From Gemmatimonadota bacterium (lineage in GTDB: Bacteria; Gemmatimonadota; Gemmatimonadetes; Longimicrobiales; Gaopeijiaceae), in assembly GCA_022822325.1 (NCBI GenBank), contig JAJEBW010000021.1, positions 1 through 40,279 on the forward strand: a stretch of DNA of 40,279 nt, given 5' to 3'. The translations under genes and the position numbers were made by a program. The notes beneath the pieces were generated by a model, which was given only the letters and a program-made list of their open reading frames with translations, did no database searches and was not told the origin of the DNA. Positions 20,831 to 29,069 of this stretch are shown here, in pieces. How positions within the stretch are numbered: the first letter of the stretch is position 1; the number at the start of each line of letters is the position of its first letter.

Positions 20831-21368
20831 CGGAATCCACCTGGTTGTCGTCGCGCAGCTCGCTGGGACCGAAGCCGTCGAGGATTTCCTTCGCCGCAGC
20901 CGCCCGGGAGGCCGGCGCCGTGACGCGGATCCCGAACGATCCATTGGAACACTCCGGGTGATAACCGACGGGACGGCGGAAATTCGGCAACCCCGCGTTG
21001 ATGAAGAGTCCGATGACCGTCGCCAGCGCGCCGAAGAGGATCGCGAGCTCGAAGGCGATCACGACGTAGGCGGGAATGGAAAAGACCGGCTTGCCGCCGG
21101 TGATCAGCGGCCAGTCCATCGAGGTCCAGGTGGTGAAGGCGAACCCGGTGGCGGCGCCGGTCAGCGCCCCGGCCAGGGTAAAGACCCGCACCGGACTCTG
21201 GCGATGACCCAGTCCTTCCTCGAGCAGGTGATGTTCGGGCAATGGCGCATAGGCGCGGAACTTCCGAAAGCCGGCCTTCCGGAGCGCCTTGCAGGCCTCG
21301 ATCGTGGAATCCAGGTGTTCGAACAGCGCGAAGACCCCGAGCTGGTCCTGGCGTCGCGGCGAAATCAT
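20823..21368 (-). CDS. actD: Alternative complex III subunit ActD (DUF3341 family)
   Basis: The 181-residue protein has an N-terminal soluble domain (residues 1-70, LGVFALFEHLDSTIEACKAL onwards) and two membrane helices: GALTGAATGFAFTTWTS and AYVVIAFELAILFGALATVIG. It ends with a hydrophilic tail containing NFRRPVGYHPECSNGSFGI. This is the ActD architecture, a structural membrane subunit without cofactors. The ATG at 21368 overlaps the stop of actC (ATGA); an upstream extension lies inside actC and is rejected. Its last 8 bp overlap actE. Confidence 0.95.
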   Translation of the reverse strand: MISPRRQDQLGVFALFEHLDSTIEACKALRKAGFRKFRAYAPLPEHHLLEEGLGHRQSPVRVFTLAGALTGAATGFAFTTWTSMDWPLITGGKPVFSIPAYVVIAFELAILFGALATVIGLFINAGLPNFRRPVGYHPECSNGSFGIRVTAPASRAAAAKEILDGFGPSELRDDNQVDSDD

Positions 21369-22735
21369 CTCGCACCCTCCTTCCTGCGGCGCATGGGCGG
21401 TGGGATCACTTCCTTCATTTCGGCGATCGCGACCGGCGGCAGAAGCCGGGTGAAGAGCAGGAACCAGAAGCCGAACCAGGCGAAGCTCCCGATCAGAATC
21501 CCCATCTCCACATACGACGGCCGGTAGAGACCCCAGGCCCACGGTTCGTACTCGTGCGACAGCGAGGTCACGATGATCACGAACCGCTCGAACCACATGC
21601 CGATGTTGATGAAGATCGAAATCGCGAAGAGAGCCGCGATCGACCTTCGGACCCGCTTGAACCAGAGCATCAGCGGCACCAGTCCATTGCAGGTCAGCAT
21701 GATCCAGTTGGCCCACCAGTAGTGGCCGAAGACGCGATTCCAGAAGGAGCCTCGCTCCGGTGGCTCGCCGGAATACCAGGCCAGGAAATACTCGGTCAGG
21801 TAGGCGTAGAGCACGATGCTGCTGGTCAGAAGACAGAGCTTCGCCATCGCCTCGAAGTGCTTGACGGTCAGGTAGTCCTCAAGCCCGAAGTACTTGCGCA
21901 TGGGGACCGCCAGAGTGATGACCAGCGCCACCCCGGAGAAGATCGCCCCGGCCACGAAGTAGGGCGCGAAGATGGTGGTGTGCCACCCCGGCACGATCGC
22001 CATCGCGAAGTCCCACGAAACGACCGAGTGCACCGAGAGCACCAGTGGGGTCGCGAGCGCGGCCAGGTAGATGTACGCCTTGGAGAAGTGGTGCCATTCG
22101 CGGTCGGTTCCCCGCCAGCCCATCGAGGCGAGCTGGTAGAACTTGCGCCGCAGACCCTTCGCCTTGTCGCGCGCCGCCGCCAGATCCGGAATCGTTCCCA
22201 GATAGAAGAAGACCGCCGAGACGGTGAAGTAGGTGGTGATCGCGAAGACGTCCCAGACGAGCGGCGACCGGAAGTTGGGCCAGAGGAAGCGCGAGTTGGG
22301 GTAGGGAATCAGCCAGTAGGCGTGCCAGACCCGGCCCACGTGAATGAGCGGGAAGAGCCCGGCCGTCATCACCGCGAAGACCGTCATCGCCTCCGCCGCG
22401 CGGTAGATCGCCTGCCGCCAGGGAGCGCGGAAGAGGAAGAGAATCGCGGAGATCAGCGTTCCCGAGTGGGCGATGCCGACCCAGAAGACGAAGGTGGTGA
22501 TGTAGACGCCCCACCCGACCGGAGCGTTCAGCCCGGAGACGCCGATTCCCTGGTAGATCTGGTAGAACCAGGAACCCAGGAAGAGCGCGACCCCCGCGCC
22601 GGCGATCCCGAAGAGGATCCACCAGCCCTTGCCGGGACGGGACAAGACCCGGAGGACATCGCGGTTGACGTCCTCGTATGACCGCACATCGGGATTGGGG
22701 AGCGCCCCCCGTTCCCTCAGTTCCGCTGTAGCCAT
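21365..22735 (-). CDS. actC: Alternative complex III, quinone-binding subunit ActC (NrfD/PsrC family)
   Basis: The 456-residue protein has about ten membrane helices and is of the NrfD/PsrC family, which binds quinol next to an FeS subunit. Seen are YITTFVFWVGIAHSGTLIS, ISAILFLFRAPWRQAIYRAAE, SVHSVVSWDFAMAIVPGWH and TIFAPYFVAGAIFSGVALV, together with INIGMWFERFVIIVTSL near the C-terminus. The histidine in GIAHSG and the serine/aspartate-containing SVVSWDFA are positions associated with quinol proton transfer in ACIII. The ATG at 22735 begins 3 bp after the stop of actB, and the stop overlaps actD. Confidence 0.96.
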   Translation of the reverse strand: MATAELRERGALPNPDVRSYEDVNRDVLRVLSRPGKGWWILFGIAGAGVALFLGSWFYQIYQGIGVSGLNAPVGWGVYITTFVFWVGIAHSGTLISAILFLFRAPWRQAIYRAAEAMTVFAVMTAGLFPLIHVGRVWHAYWLIPYPNSRFLWPNFRSPLVWDVFAITTYFTVSAVFFYLGTIPDLAAARDKAKGLRRKFYQLASMGWRGTDREWHHFSKAYIYLAALATPLVLSVHSVVSWDFAMAIVPGWHTTIFAPYFVAGAIFSGVALVITLAVPMRKYFGLEDYLTVKHFEAMAKLCLLTSSIVLYAYLTEYFLAWYSGEPPERGSFWNRVFGHYWWANWIMLTCNGLVPLMLWFKRVRRSIAALFAISIFINIGMWFERFVIIVTSLSHEYEPWAWGLYRPSYVEMGILIGSFAWFGFWFLLFTRLLPPVAIAEMKEVIPPPMRRRKEGAR

Positions 22736-22738
22736 GCC

Positions 22739-25700
22739 CTAGTGTCCGCCCTCTTCCACGTCGTGCAGGGTGACTTTCCTGAGGTAGTGAACCGCGGGCT
22801 GCGTGTTGATCAGCGCGTCCAGCACCCGGTAGGCTCGTTCGTCGCCGGCCGCGGCGGCTACCTGTGAATCGTGATCCTTGATGTTCCCGAAGGTGATGAC
22901 GCCGGCCGGACAAACGCTCTGGCAGGCCGTGACCACCTCGCCGTCGCGCACCTCGCGTCCCTCGAGCGCGGCGCGATTCCCCGCCTCCCGGATGCGCTGC
23001 ACGCAGAAGGTGCACTTTTCCATGACGCCGTTCTCGCGGACCGTCACATCGGGATTGAACTGCCAGTTGAGCGGTGCAGGGATCTGCTCCTCGTCGGTGT
23101 AGCGGAGCCAGTTGAAGACCCGGACCTTGTAGGGGCAGTTGTTCGCGCAGTACCGGGTGCCGACGCAACGGTTGTAGGCCTGCGCATTCAGCCCGTCGGG
23201 GGTGTGATAGGCGGCGAAGACGGGGCAGACCGGCTCGCAGGGCGCGTTGTTGCAGTGCTGGCAGAGCATCGGGAGGAATCGGATGTCCACCGGCCCCGAG
23301 TGCGAGGCGTCGACCGTCTCGTAGTAGCGCTCGAGGCGCAGCCAGTGCATCTCGCGACCGATCGCGACCTGGTCCTCTCCGACCCAGGGAATGTTGTTTT
23401 CCGCCTGGCAGGCCGTGACGCAGGCGCCGCATCCGGTGCACTTGTCGAGATCGAGCGCCATTGCCCACCGGGGGTGCTCTTCTCCGTACGCGCCGAAGTC
23501 GGAGCCGGGAAGGGGAAAGTCCTCCGCCCGGCCTTCGGTGGTAACGGTGCGGAACCCGCCGCCTTCCTGCAGCTCGCGGAGCTGGCCATGGCCTCCCTCT
23601 CCATGCCCCGCTTCCGCAACGGCCTCGTGTCCCACCGCCGAGAGCGCCACGGCGGGTGTGATGTTGCGGTCGTCCTGGTCGCTTGAGCCCTCGGTCGAGG
23701 CCAGACGCCGCCACGCTCCGGTCGGCGCGATCGACAACCCGCCCGCGATCAGGGCCGGCGCGCCGGAGTGCGCATCGGCAGCCGACCCCAGCAGGGGAAC
23801 AGGATTGACGCCGTTGCCATTGGCGTAGCGCCCGTAATCGCTGTGGCCGCCGCCCATCGCCAGCGCCACCGCACCCGGATGGATGCCCGGATAGACCCAG
23901 ACCGGAACCTCGACTGCCTCGTCGCCGGTGGAGATCGCGACCACATCGCCTTCGCGCAGCCCGAGCCGCTCCGCCGTTGTCGGATTGATCTCTGCCCAGC
24001 CGTGCCACATGACCTTGGAGACCGGATCGGGAAGCTCCTGGAGCCAGGGTCGGTTGGAGTGCGTGCCGTCGCCGAAGCGGGGCGAAGGATGGACGATGAG
24101 CGACAGCTCGCCATCTTCGGCCGCGACGGGGGAATCGAAGCCAACGGCGGTGCCCGGAGCCTCCTGCAGCGCCTGAATGTCTTCAACCGATCCCGCGAAG
24201 TGTCCGGACCCGGAGCGAAGGAGCCGCCGCCATGCGGAGTCGGGATCGGAGACGGTTTCCCCGGCGCCGTCGTCCCGGGTGAAGCTGAACGAGCCGGGCT
24301 CCGCGGCCCTCTGCGCGAAACGGGCCCGCACGAAGTCCCGGAAGCTCTCCGCGCCGAGATCCTCTCCCAGGCGCCGGCCCAGATCCAGAAGCACATCGCC
24401 CATGGGTCGCGAATCGAAGGCGGGCACCGGACGCATGACCGGTTGCCGAACCGCATAGACTCCCCCGGGATGAGAGCTGTCTCCCCACGATTCCAGGGGG
24501 TGCGCATCGGGGAGGACCAGATCCGCCATGTGCGCGGTCTCGTCCAGCGCCGTCGCGAAGGCGACCTTGAAGGGCACGGTCGCGAAGGCTTCCGCAAACC
24601 CGAAGGCGCCGGGCAGCGAATACGCCGGGTTCGTGCCCGCGACCACTGCCGCCCGGTGGGTTCCGGACCGCATTCCGGCAACCGCATCGGCGATCTCGGC
24701 GTAGGAGGTGGCCTCGGTCCCGGCCTCGCCCGGGATGTGAAGGGTCCGGCCCAGGCTTCCCGCCGCCACATTCAGAATGAGGACCGCGAGATTCGCGGCG
24801 GTGGCACCTTCGTCCCAACCGGCGAGACCCGGGCCCAGCGCCAGGGCGGAACCCTCGGCAAAGCGATCCGCGAGCGACGAAAGTGCGGCTGCCTCGACCC
24901 CCGCGGCGCCGGCGGCGGCGTCCAGTGTGTAGCGCGACACTGCATCGGTATAGGGACCGGCATCGGCGCCGCGCCGAACCAGCTCGCCGGCCAGCGCCAG
25001 AGCGATCGCGGTTTGCGACCCGGGCCGGGCCGGAATCCACTCGTCGGCATTCTGGCCGGTCAACGACAACCGGGGCCCGACGAAGACGAAGCGGCCCTTT
25101 TCGCCATGATCGAAGGCGTGCATGCGCGCGAAATCGCGAGTGAACCGGACAGGGGTCAGCCAGGTTTCCAGGAAGTCGGCGCCGAACGAGACAAGCAGAT
25201 CGGCGGCGGCGATCTCGTACCGGGGCAGGGTGTTCACTCCAAAGGCGATGTTGACCGCCTCGCGCAGGGGGGCGTCGTCAAGAACGTCGTAGATGACGCG
25301 CCGCCCGCCCAGCCGAGCCGCGAAATCGTTTAGGAGGGTGCCCTCGGCGGGACCCTTTCCACCCGTGAACAGAAGCGGATTCGCGCCATCGAGCTGCTGC
25401 GCCAGGAGCGCCAGCGCTTCCTCCCAGCCGATCGCTTCCAGGTCGCCGGAGCCGTTGCGCCGCATCGGTCCCGCCAGGCGATCCGGATTGTACAGCCCCT
25501 GCAGCGCCGATACGCCCCGGGAACAGAGACCGCCCTGCGAAACCGGATGATCGGGGTTGCCCTCCATCATGACCGCGCGGCCCTCGCGGGTGCGCACGCG
25601 AACGCCGCACCCCGCCGCGCATTCGCCGCAGGTGGTGGCGTACCAGGTCGCTACACCGGGTGTAATCTCTTCGGGGGGCACGACATAGGGAATCAGTCGC

Positions 25701-25795
25701 TCGACGTCGCCTTCGGAGCAACCCGCCACGGCGGCCCCGGCACTGCCGACACCCACGACCTTGAGGAAATCCCGCCGCCGGAGACCGTCGCTCAT
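22739..25795 (-). CDS. actB: Alternative complex III iron-sulfur subunit ActB (fused Mo-enzyme-like and FeS domains)
   Basis: The 1018-residue protein begins with a Tat signal (LRRRDFLKVVGVG, residues 5-17). Residues about 40-750 resemble molybdopterin oxidoreductases; the domain in known ACIII complexes carries no Mo cofactor. A Cx2Cx3C set (TTCGECAAGCG) with a later Cys in GGLCSRG is still present near residues 50-90. The C-terminal part (about 780-1018) is the FeS subunit with several clusters: DKCTGCGACVTACQAEN, MLCQHCNNAPCEPVCP, RYCANNCPYK and CTFCVQRI. The ATG at 25795 is chosen over an earlier in-frame Met because it gives the Tat motif directly. It is exported and attached to ActC. 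The stop is 3 bp before actC. Confidence 0.95.
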   Translation of the reverse strand: MSDGLRRRDFLKVVGVGSAGAAVAGCSEGDVERLIPYVVPPEEITPGVATWYATTCGECAAGCGVRVRTREGRAVMMEGNPDHPVSQGGLCSRGVSALQGLYNPDRLAGPMRRNGSGDLEAIGWEEALALLAQQLDGANPLLFTGGKGPAEGTLLNDFAARLGGRRVIYDVLDDAPLREAVNIAFGVNTLPRYEIAAADLLVSFGADFLETWLTPVRFTRDFARMHAFDHGEKGRFVFVGPRLSLTGQNADEWIPARPGSQTAIALALAGELVRRGADAGPYTDAVSRYTLDAAAGAAGVEAAALSSLADRFAEGSALALGPGLAGWDEGATAANLAVLILNVAAGSLGRTLHIPGEAGTEATSYAEIADAVAGMRSGTHRAAVVAGTNPAYSLPGAFGFAEAFATVPFKVAFATALDETAHMADLVLPDAHPLESWGDSSHPGGVYAVRQPVMRPVPAFDSRPMGDVLLDLGRRLGEDLGAESFRDFVRARFAQRAAEPGSFSFTRDDGAGETVSDPDSAWRRLLRSGSGHFAGSVEDIQALQEAPGTAVGFDSPVAAEDGELSLIVHPSPRFGDGTHSNRPWLQELPDPVSKVMWHGWAEINPTTAERLGLREGDVVAISTGDEAVEVPVWVYPGIHPGAVALAMGGGHSDYGRYANGNGVNPVPLLGSAADAHSGAPALIAGGLSIAPTGAWRRLASTEGSSDQDDRNITPAVALSAVGHEAVAEAGHGEGGHGQLRELQEGGGFRTVTTEGRAEDFPLPGSDFGAYGEEHPRWAMALDLDKCTGCGACVTACQAENNIPWVGEDQVAIGREMHWLRLERYYETVDASHSGPVDIRFLPMLCQHCNNAPCEPVCPVFAAYHTPDGLNAQAYNRCVGTRYCANNCPYKVRVFNWLRYTDEEQIPAPLNWQFNPDVTVRENGVMEKCTFCVQRIREAGNRAALEGREVRDGEVVTACQSVCPAGVITFGNIKDHDSQVAAAAGDERAYRVLDALINTQPAVHYLRKVTLHDVEEGGH

Positions 25796-25859
25796 GGCAG
25801 CACCACGCGATCTTGCGGCCCGGTTTCGTTGCGGGAACGGGTGGCGTGAGAAATGCGGG

Positions 25860-26414
25860 CTAGTAGTGACATACGGTACAATCGCGGGACGCCCCGCGCT
25901 CCACATGGCAGGAAACGCACCACCCCATCTTCAGATTCCCGGCCTGCGGCGCCATCTCGGTCAGTACGCCCATCTCCTGGACCTCGCCGTGGCAGCTCTG
26001 GCAGGTCACGCCGGCCGCTACATGGCGCATGTGCGGGAAGTGGACGTGATCGGAGACCTTGTAGATCCGTCGCCAGGGGATCGGCGTTCCGGAGTTGTAG
26101 TGCTCGCGAACCTTCACCACCTCTTCGGGGATGGTGCGCCCGGCGATCAGACCTTCGCGGTGGCACCCGATGCAGGTCTCGACGGGAGGGATGCCGGCAT
26201 CCACCGACCGCTCGGCCGAGAAGTGGCAGTACTGACAATCGATCAGCCACTGGCCGGCGTGGGTGTTGTGCGGGAACTGAATCGGCTGGGAGAGATTCTC
26301 CTGGGTGGCCTCGGCTTCCGGCGCTTCGCCGGGCGCCTGGCGGCTGCCGAGGAGTGGGACCGTCAGAATGAGGGCGACGGCCCCGATCCCTGCCACGAGC
26401 CACAACCGTTTCAT
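25860..26414 (-). CDS. actA: Alternative complex III, pentahaem cytochrome c subunit ActA
   Basis: The 184-residue protein has one N-terminal membrane anchor (WLVAGIGAVALILTVPLLG) and five CxxCH haem motifs in order: CQYCH, CIGCH, CQSCH, CVSCH and CTVCH. Five haems is the standard number for ActA. The many His residues between them (HNTHAGQW, HFPHMRHVAAG) would supply axial ligands. It accepts electrons from the FeS clusters of ActB on the periplasmic side. It is the first gene of the operon, 64 bp before actB. No clear ribosome binding site is seen at the ATG at 26414; a strong promoter-like site lies 85-113 bp upstream of it. Confidence 0.96.
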   Translation of the reverse strand: MKRLWLVAGIGAVALILTVPLLGSRQAPGEAPEAEATQENLSQPIQFPHNTHAGQWLIDCQYCHFSAERSVDAGIPPVETCIGCHREGLIAGRTIPEEVVKVREHYNSGTPIPWRRIYKVSDHVHFPHMRHVAAGVTCQSCHGEVQEMGVLTEMAPQAGNLKMGWCVSCHVERGASRDCTVCHY

Positions 26415-26498
26415 ATGCTAGAGCCAGTTTCGGTGACCCGTCGCCGGGCCCGTGTTCGGGGTTGGTGGATTACGACTGATGGCCGGAATGGCCGAAGC

Positions 26499-26527
26499 AA
26501 GGTAGGCGCACCCCCCGATCATGTCAA
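26499..26527 (-). promoter_or_regulatory. Sigma70-type promoter of the actABCDEF operon
   Basis: On the minus strand a perfect -35 TTGACA (26522-26527) is followed after exactly 17 bp by TACCTT (26499-26504, 3 of 6). Expected start near 26491, giving a leader of about 77 bases before actA. Confidence 0.5.
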
Positions 26528-26624
26528 CGCACGGACGGCTCGCTTTTCGGCTCCGGGACCTCCCGCGGCAATCCGGCGACGATTGCGGGATGCGCGAATC
26601 CGGCCGGTTCGCTAGACTGGAGTC

Positions 26625-26960
26625 ATGGAGACCAAAGCCACCGACGACGCCGGACACTCTTCCGCATCCTCGGCGAAGCCGTCCGCCCGCGCGCAGTCGT
26701 CCACCCGCCCCGACGAGCACCTTGCAACCTTCCCCCACGAGGGGCGTTTCTGGGATGTCTCCCTGGCGGTGGTCGAAGGTCCTGCGGACTCGGTGCAGTG
26801 CCGGGCCCGCCTGCGCTTCATGCCCGTGGATCATGCCGACGACGACGAACCGCTTCACACGGCCGTCCTGATCATCGAGCCGAGCTACGAACAGGCGCTG
26901 AAGGTCGCGCGTCGCTACCAGCGCTACGAACTGTCGGCCCTCCTCCGCTCCATCTCCTGA
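26625..26960 (+). CDS. Small protein of unknown function
   Basis: This 111-residue protein has no signal peptide or membrane helix. The first 30 residues are Ser/Ala-rich and probably disordered. The remainder forms a compact domain with FWDVSLAVVEGP, VQCRARLRFMPVDHADDDEP and TAVLIIEPSYEQALKVARRY. The middle is an acidic loop (residues about 72-76) and the end is a helix with Tyr residues. I do not recognise the family. The ATG at 26625 has GGAG only 2 bases before it, which is close. It lies 24 bp before a glutamine amidotransferase gene and may be co-transcribed. It diverges from the act operon. Confidence 0.65.
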   Translation: METKATDDAGHSSASSAKPSARAQSSTRPDEHLATFPHEGRFWDVSLAVVEGPADSVQCRARLRFMPVDHADDDEPLHTAVLIIEPSYEQALKVARRYQRYELSALLRSIS

Positions 26961-26984
26961 CGGGAAAGGGATTCCGGTCGCATC

Positions 26985-27758
26985 GTGCCTCGCCCGGATC
27001 CGGTCCCGGCCTTCCCCTCCGCGCGCGGCCTTCTTCTCCAGTTGCGCGATCCGGGCGATGTGATGGGGCCTCACGAGGCGACCGCCTTTCGCCGGGCCCT
27101 GTCGCCGCTTCCGGTCGAACTCGCAAGCTTCGATCTTCTGAGCCGCCCTCTGACGGAGGCGGATCTGGCCGGCATCGACCTCGTCTTCATGGGGGGCAGC
27201 GGTGCATATTCCGCCACCAGCGCCGAGCCCTGGCTCGACGTCGCTCTCGATTCGCTCCGCCGGGTGCACGCCTCCGGAATTCCCGCCTTCGCCTCCTGCT
27301 GGGGATTTCAGGGCATGGCGGCGGCGATGGGAGGCAGCGTTGTCCGTGACCGCGAGCGCGCCGAGATCGGGACCTTCAACCTGCGGCTGACCGCGGCCGG
27401 ACGCTCCGATCCGCTCTTTGGATCGCTGGGCAGTCCCTTCCGGGCGCAACTCGGCCACGAGGACGTGGTGGTCGCGCTTCCCGCCGCCGCGACTCTGCTG
27501 GCCTCGTCGGAGAAGGTCGTGAACCAGGCCTACCGCTTCGACGACGCGCCGATCTACTGCACCCAGTTCCACCCGGAGCTGCGCGCCGACGATCTGCGGG
27601 AGCGCCTTCTCGCCTACCCGAAGTACCTCGTCGAGGTCGCACGGGAACCGCTGGACCAGCTTCTCGCCAGGCTGCGCGAGAGCCCGGAAGCCGGCGAACT
27701 GCTGCGACGCTTCGCGAGGATGCACCTGGGTCCTGGACTGGCCCCGCGACGCATGTAG
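26985..27758 (+). CDS. Class I glutamine amidotransferase-like protein
   Basis: The 257-residue protein has the class I (triad) glutaminase fold. The nucleophile is Cys105 in ASCWGFQGMA. His196 and Glu198 lie in CTQFHPEL, completing the catalytic triad. It has no synthetase domain, so it resembles the stand-alone GMP synthase-like/YfeJ group, whose acceptors are mostly unknown. The nucleophile elbow reads CWG rather than the CxG of GuaA or CarA. GTG at 26985 is the start because the first beta-strand (LLLQLRD) begins right after it; a later ATG would remove that strand. It is probably co-transcribed with the small protein upstream and ends 55 bp from a convergent ABC permease gene. Confidence 0.85.
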   Translation: MPRPDPVPAFPSARGLLLQLRDPGDVMGPHEATAFRRALSPLPVELASFDLLSRPLTEADLAGIDLVFMGGSGAYSATSAEPWLDVALDSLRRVHASGIPAFASCWGFQGMAAAMGGSVVRDRERAEIGTFNLRLTAAGRSDPLFGSLGSPFRAQLGHEDVVVALPAAATLLASSEKVVNQAYRFDDAPIYCTQFHPELRADDLRERLLAYPKYLVEVAREPLDQLLARLRESPEAGELLRRFARMHLGPGLAPRRM

Positions 27759-27767
27759 CCACCCTGC

Positions 27768-27782
27768 TCGAGCTGCGCTCGA
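27768..27782. terminator. Small hairpin between convergent genes
   Basis: TCGAGC and GCTCGA form a perfect 6-bp stem around TGC in the 54-bp gap between the amidotransferase and the convergent ABC permease. There is no T-run, so a terminator role for either gene is only a possibility. Confidence 0.3.
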
Positions 27783-27812
27783 CCCGGCGCCCCTGTGCCA
27801 TCCGCGCGCTCC

Positions 27813-29069
27813 CTATGCCGTTCGCACCCAACGCACCAGTTCGCGCAGCGTGGGACGCTTCCCCTGCATGAGGATTCCGACGCGGTAGATCCGTCCGGCA
27901 ACCCAGGCGGTTCCCATAAGCGCCAGCACCATCAGCACCAGCGAAAGCGCCACCATCCAGACCGGCACCGCCCCCGATGCCGCCCGCGGAAACATCATGA
28001 TCGGGCTGAAGTAGGGGAAGAGCGCCACCCAGTCCATCCAGGCGAAGTCCGCCTCGATTGTGACCATCTGCATCATGAAGGGCACGATGAGGAGCATCAT
28101 GACCGGGAACTGGGCCTGCTGCGCATCCTCTTCGGTGGCGCACATCGCGCCCACCGCGGCAAAGAGCGACGCAAAGAGGAAGTACCCCAGGACGAAGTAC
28201 GCCGCGAACAGCGCCAGTACGCCGGGGCCGGGAAGGAATTGCGTCAACTCCGCGGCGACGCCCTCCGGCAGGATCGCCGCTACAAGGGGAAGCCCGAAAA
28301 GGACGAGCAACCCCACCGAGGCGCCCCAGATCCCCATCTGCGTCAACCCCATCGAGCCCACGCCCAGGATCTTCCCCAGCATGAGCCGGCCCGGGGTCAC
28401 CGACGAGATCACCACCTCGACCACGCGGTTTCGCTTCTCGTCCAGAACGGCGCGCAGGACATAGGCCCCGTAGAGAAGGGTGGTGATGTAGAGAATCATG
28501 GCACCGGCGAACCCCACGGCCGTCCCCACCATCCGGTTCACCTCGGCGTTCTCGCTCTCGGCGCTCCCCGCCACCGACTCGAACTCGAGCGATCCCCCTT
28601 CGATCAGGGCGCGGACGGCTTCGCCCGATTCCAGCCCGGAGAGGTACAGCTCCAGGATGGTCTCGACCACGACGCTCTCCAGTACGGCCCGCCGCACGCT
28701 GCCCGGCGAGTCCTCCCCGCGATACGCGAAAACCCCATCGGTAAGGGTCAGGTCGTCGATGATCAGGTAGCCCTCCAGATTGTCCTCGAGAACGCGCCGG
28801 TCCATCTCCTCCAGACTCGTGGCCGGGTCGACCTGGTCGATCTCGTATCCCAGCGCCGAGACGCGGGCGGTCACCTCTTCGCCGACCTGCCCGGTGTAGT
28901 CGATCAGCTCCAGGTGCCGGTCGGAGCGCGCGGCCTGCATGCCCAGGAATCCGCTCAGGCCGATCATGCCGATGATCAGCAGGGGAAGGGCGATCGTGGC
29001 CAGGATGAATCCCTTCGTCTTCACCCGCTCGAGGTACTCCCGCCGCAACACGATCCAGACCTGTCTCAT
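27813..29069 (-). CDS. ABC-2 type exporter permease (NatB-like)
   Basis: The 418-residue permease has one N-terminal helix (FILATIALPLLIIGMIGLSG), a large outward domain of about 130 residues (40-170) and five or six further helices in the C-terminal half, for example FAGAMILYITTLLYGAYVL and FLFASLFAAVGAMC. This is the layout of NatB/ABC-2_3 permeases that export sodium or other substrates. The EKRNRVVEVVISSVTPGRLM segment between helices is characteristic of the group. The ATG at 29069 overlaps the ATPase stop (ATGA), so the two are coupled. The substrate is not evident. It is not clearly similar to the other ABC permease in this window. Confidence 0.9.
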   Translation of the reverse strand: MRQVWIVLRREYLERVKTKGFILATIALPLLIIGMIGLSGFLGMQAARSDRHLELIDYTGQVGEEVTARVSALGYEIDQVDPATSLEEMDRRVLEDNLEGYLIIDDLTLTDGVFAYRGEDSPGSVRRAVLESVVVETILELYLSGLESGEAVRALIEGGSLEFESVAGSAESENAEVNRMVGTAVGFAGAMILYITTLLYGAYVLRAVLDEKRNRVVEVVISSVTPGRLMLGKILGVGSMGLTQMGIWGASVGLLVLFGLPLVAAILPEGVAAELTQFLPGPGVLALFAAYFVLGYFLFASLFAAVGAMCATEEDAQQAQFPVMMLLIVPFMMQMVTIEADFAWMDWVALFPYFSPIMMFPRAASGAVPVWMVALSLVLMVLALMGTAWVAGRIYRVGILMQGKRPTLRELVRWVRTA

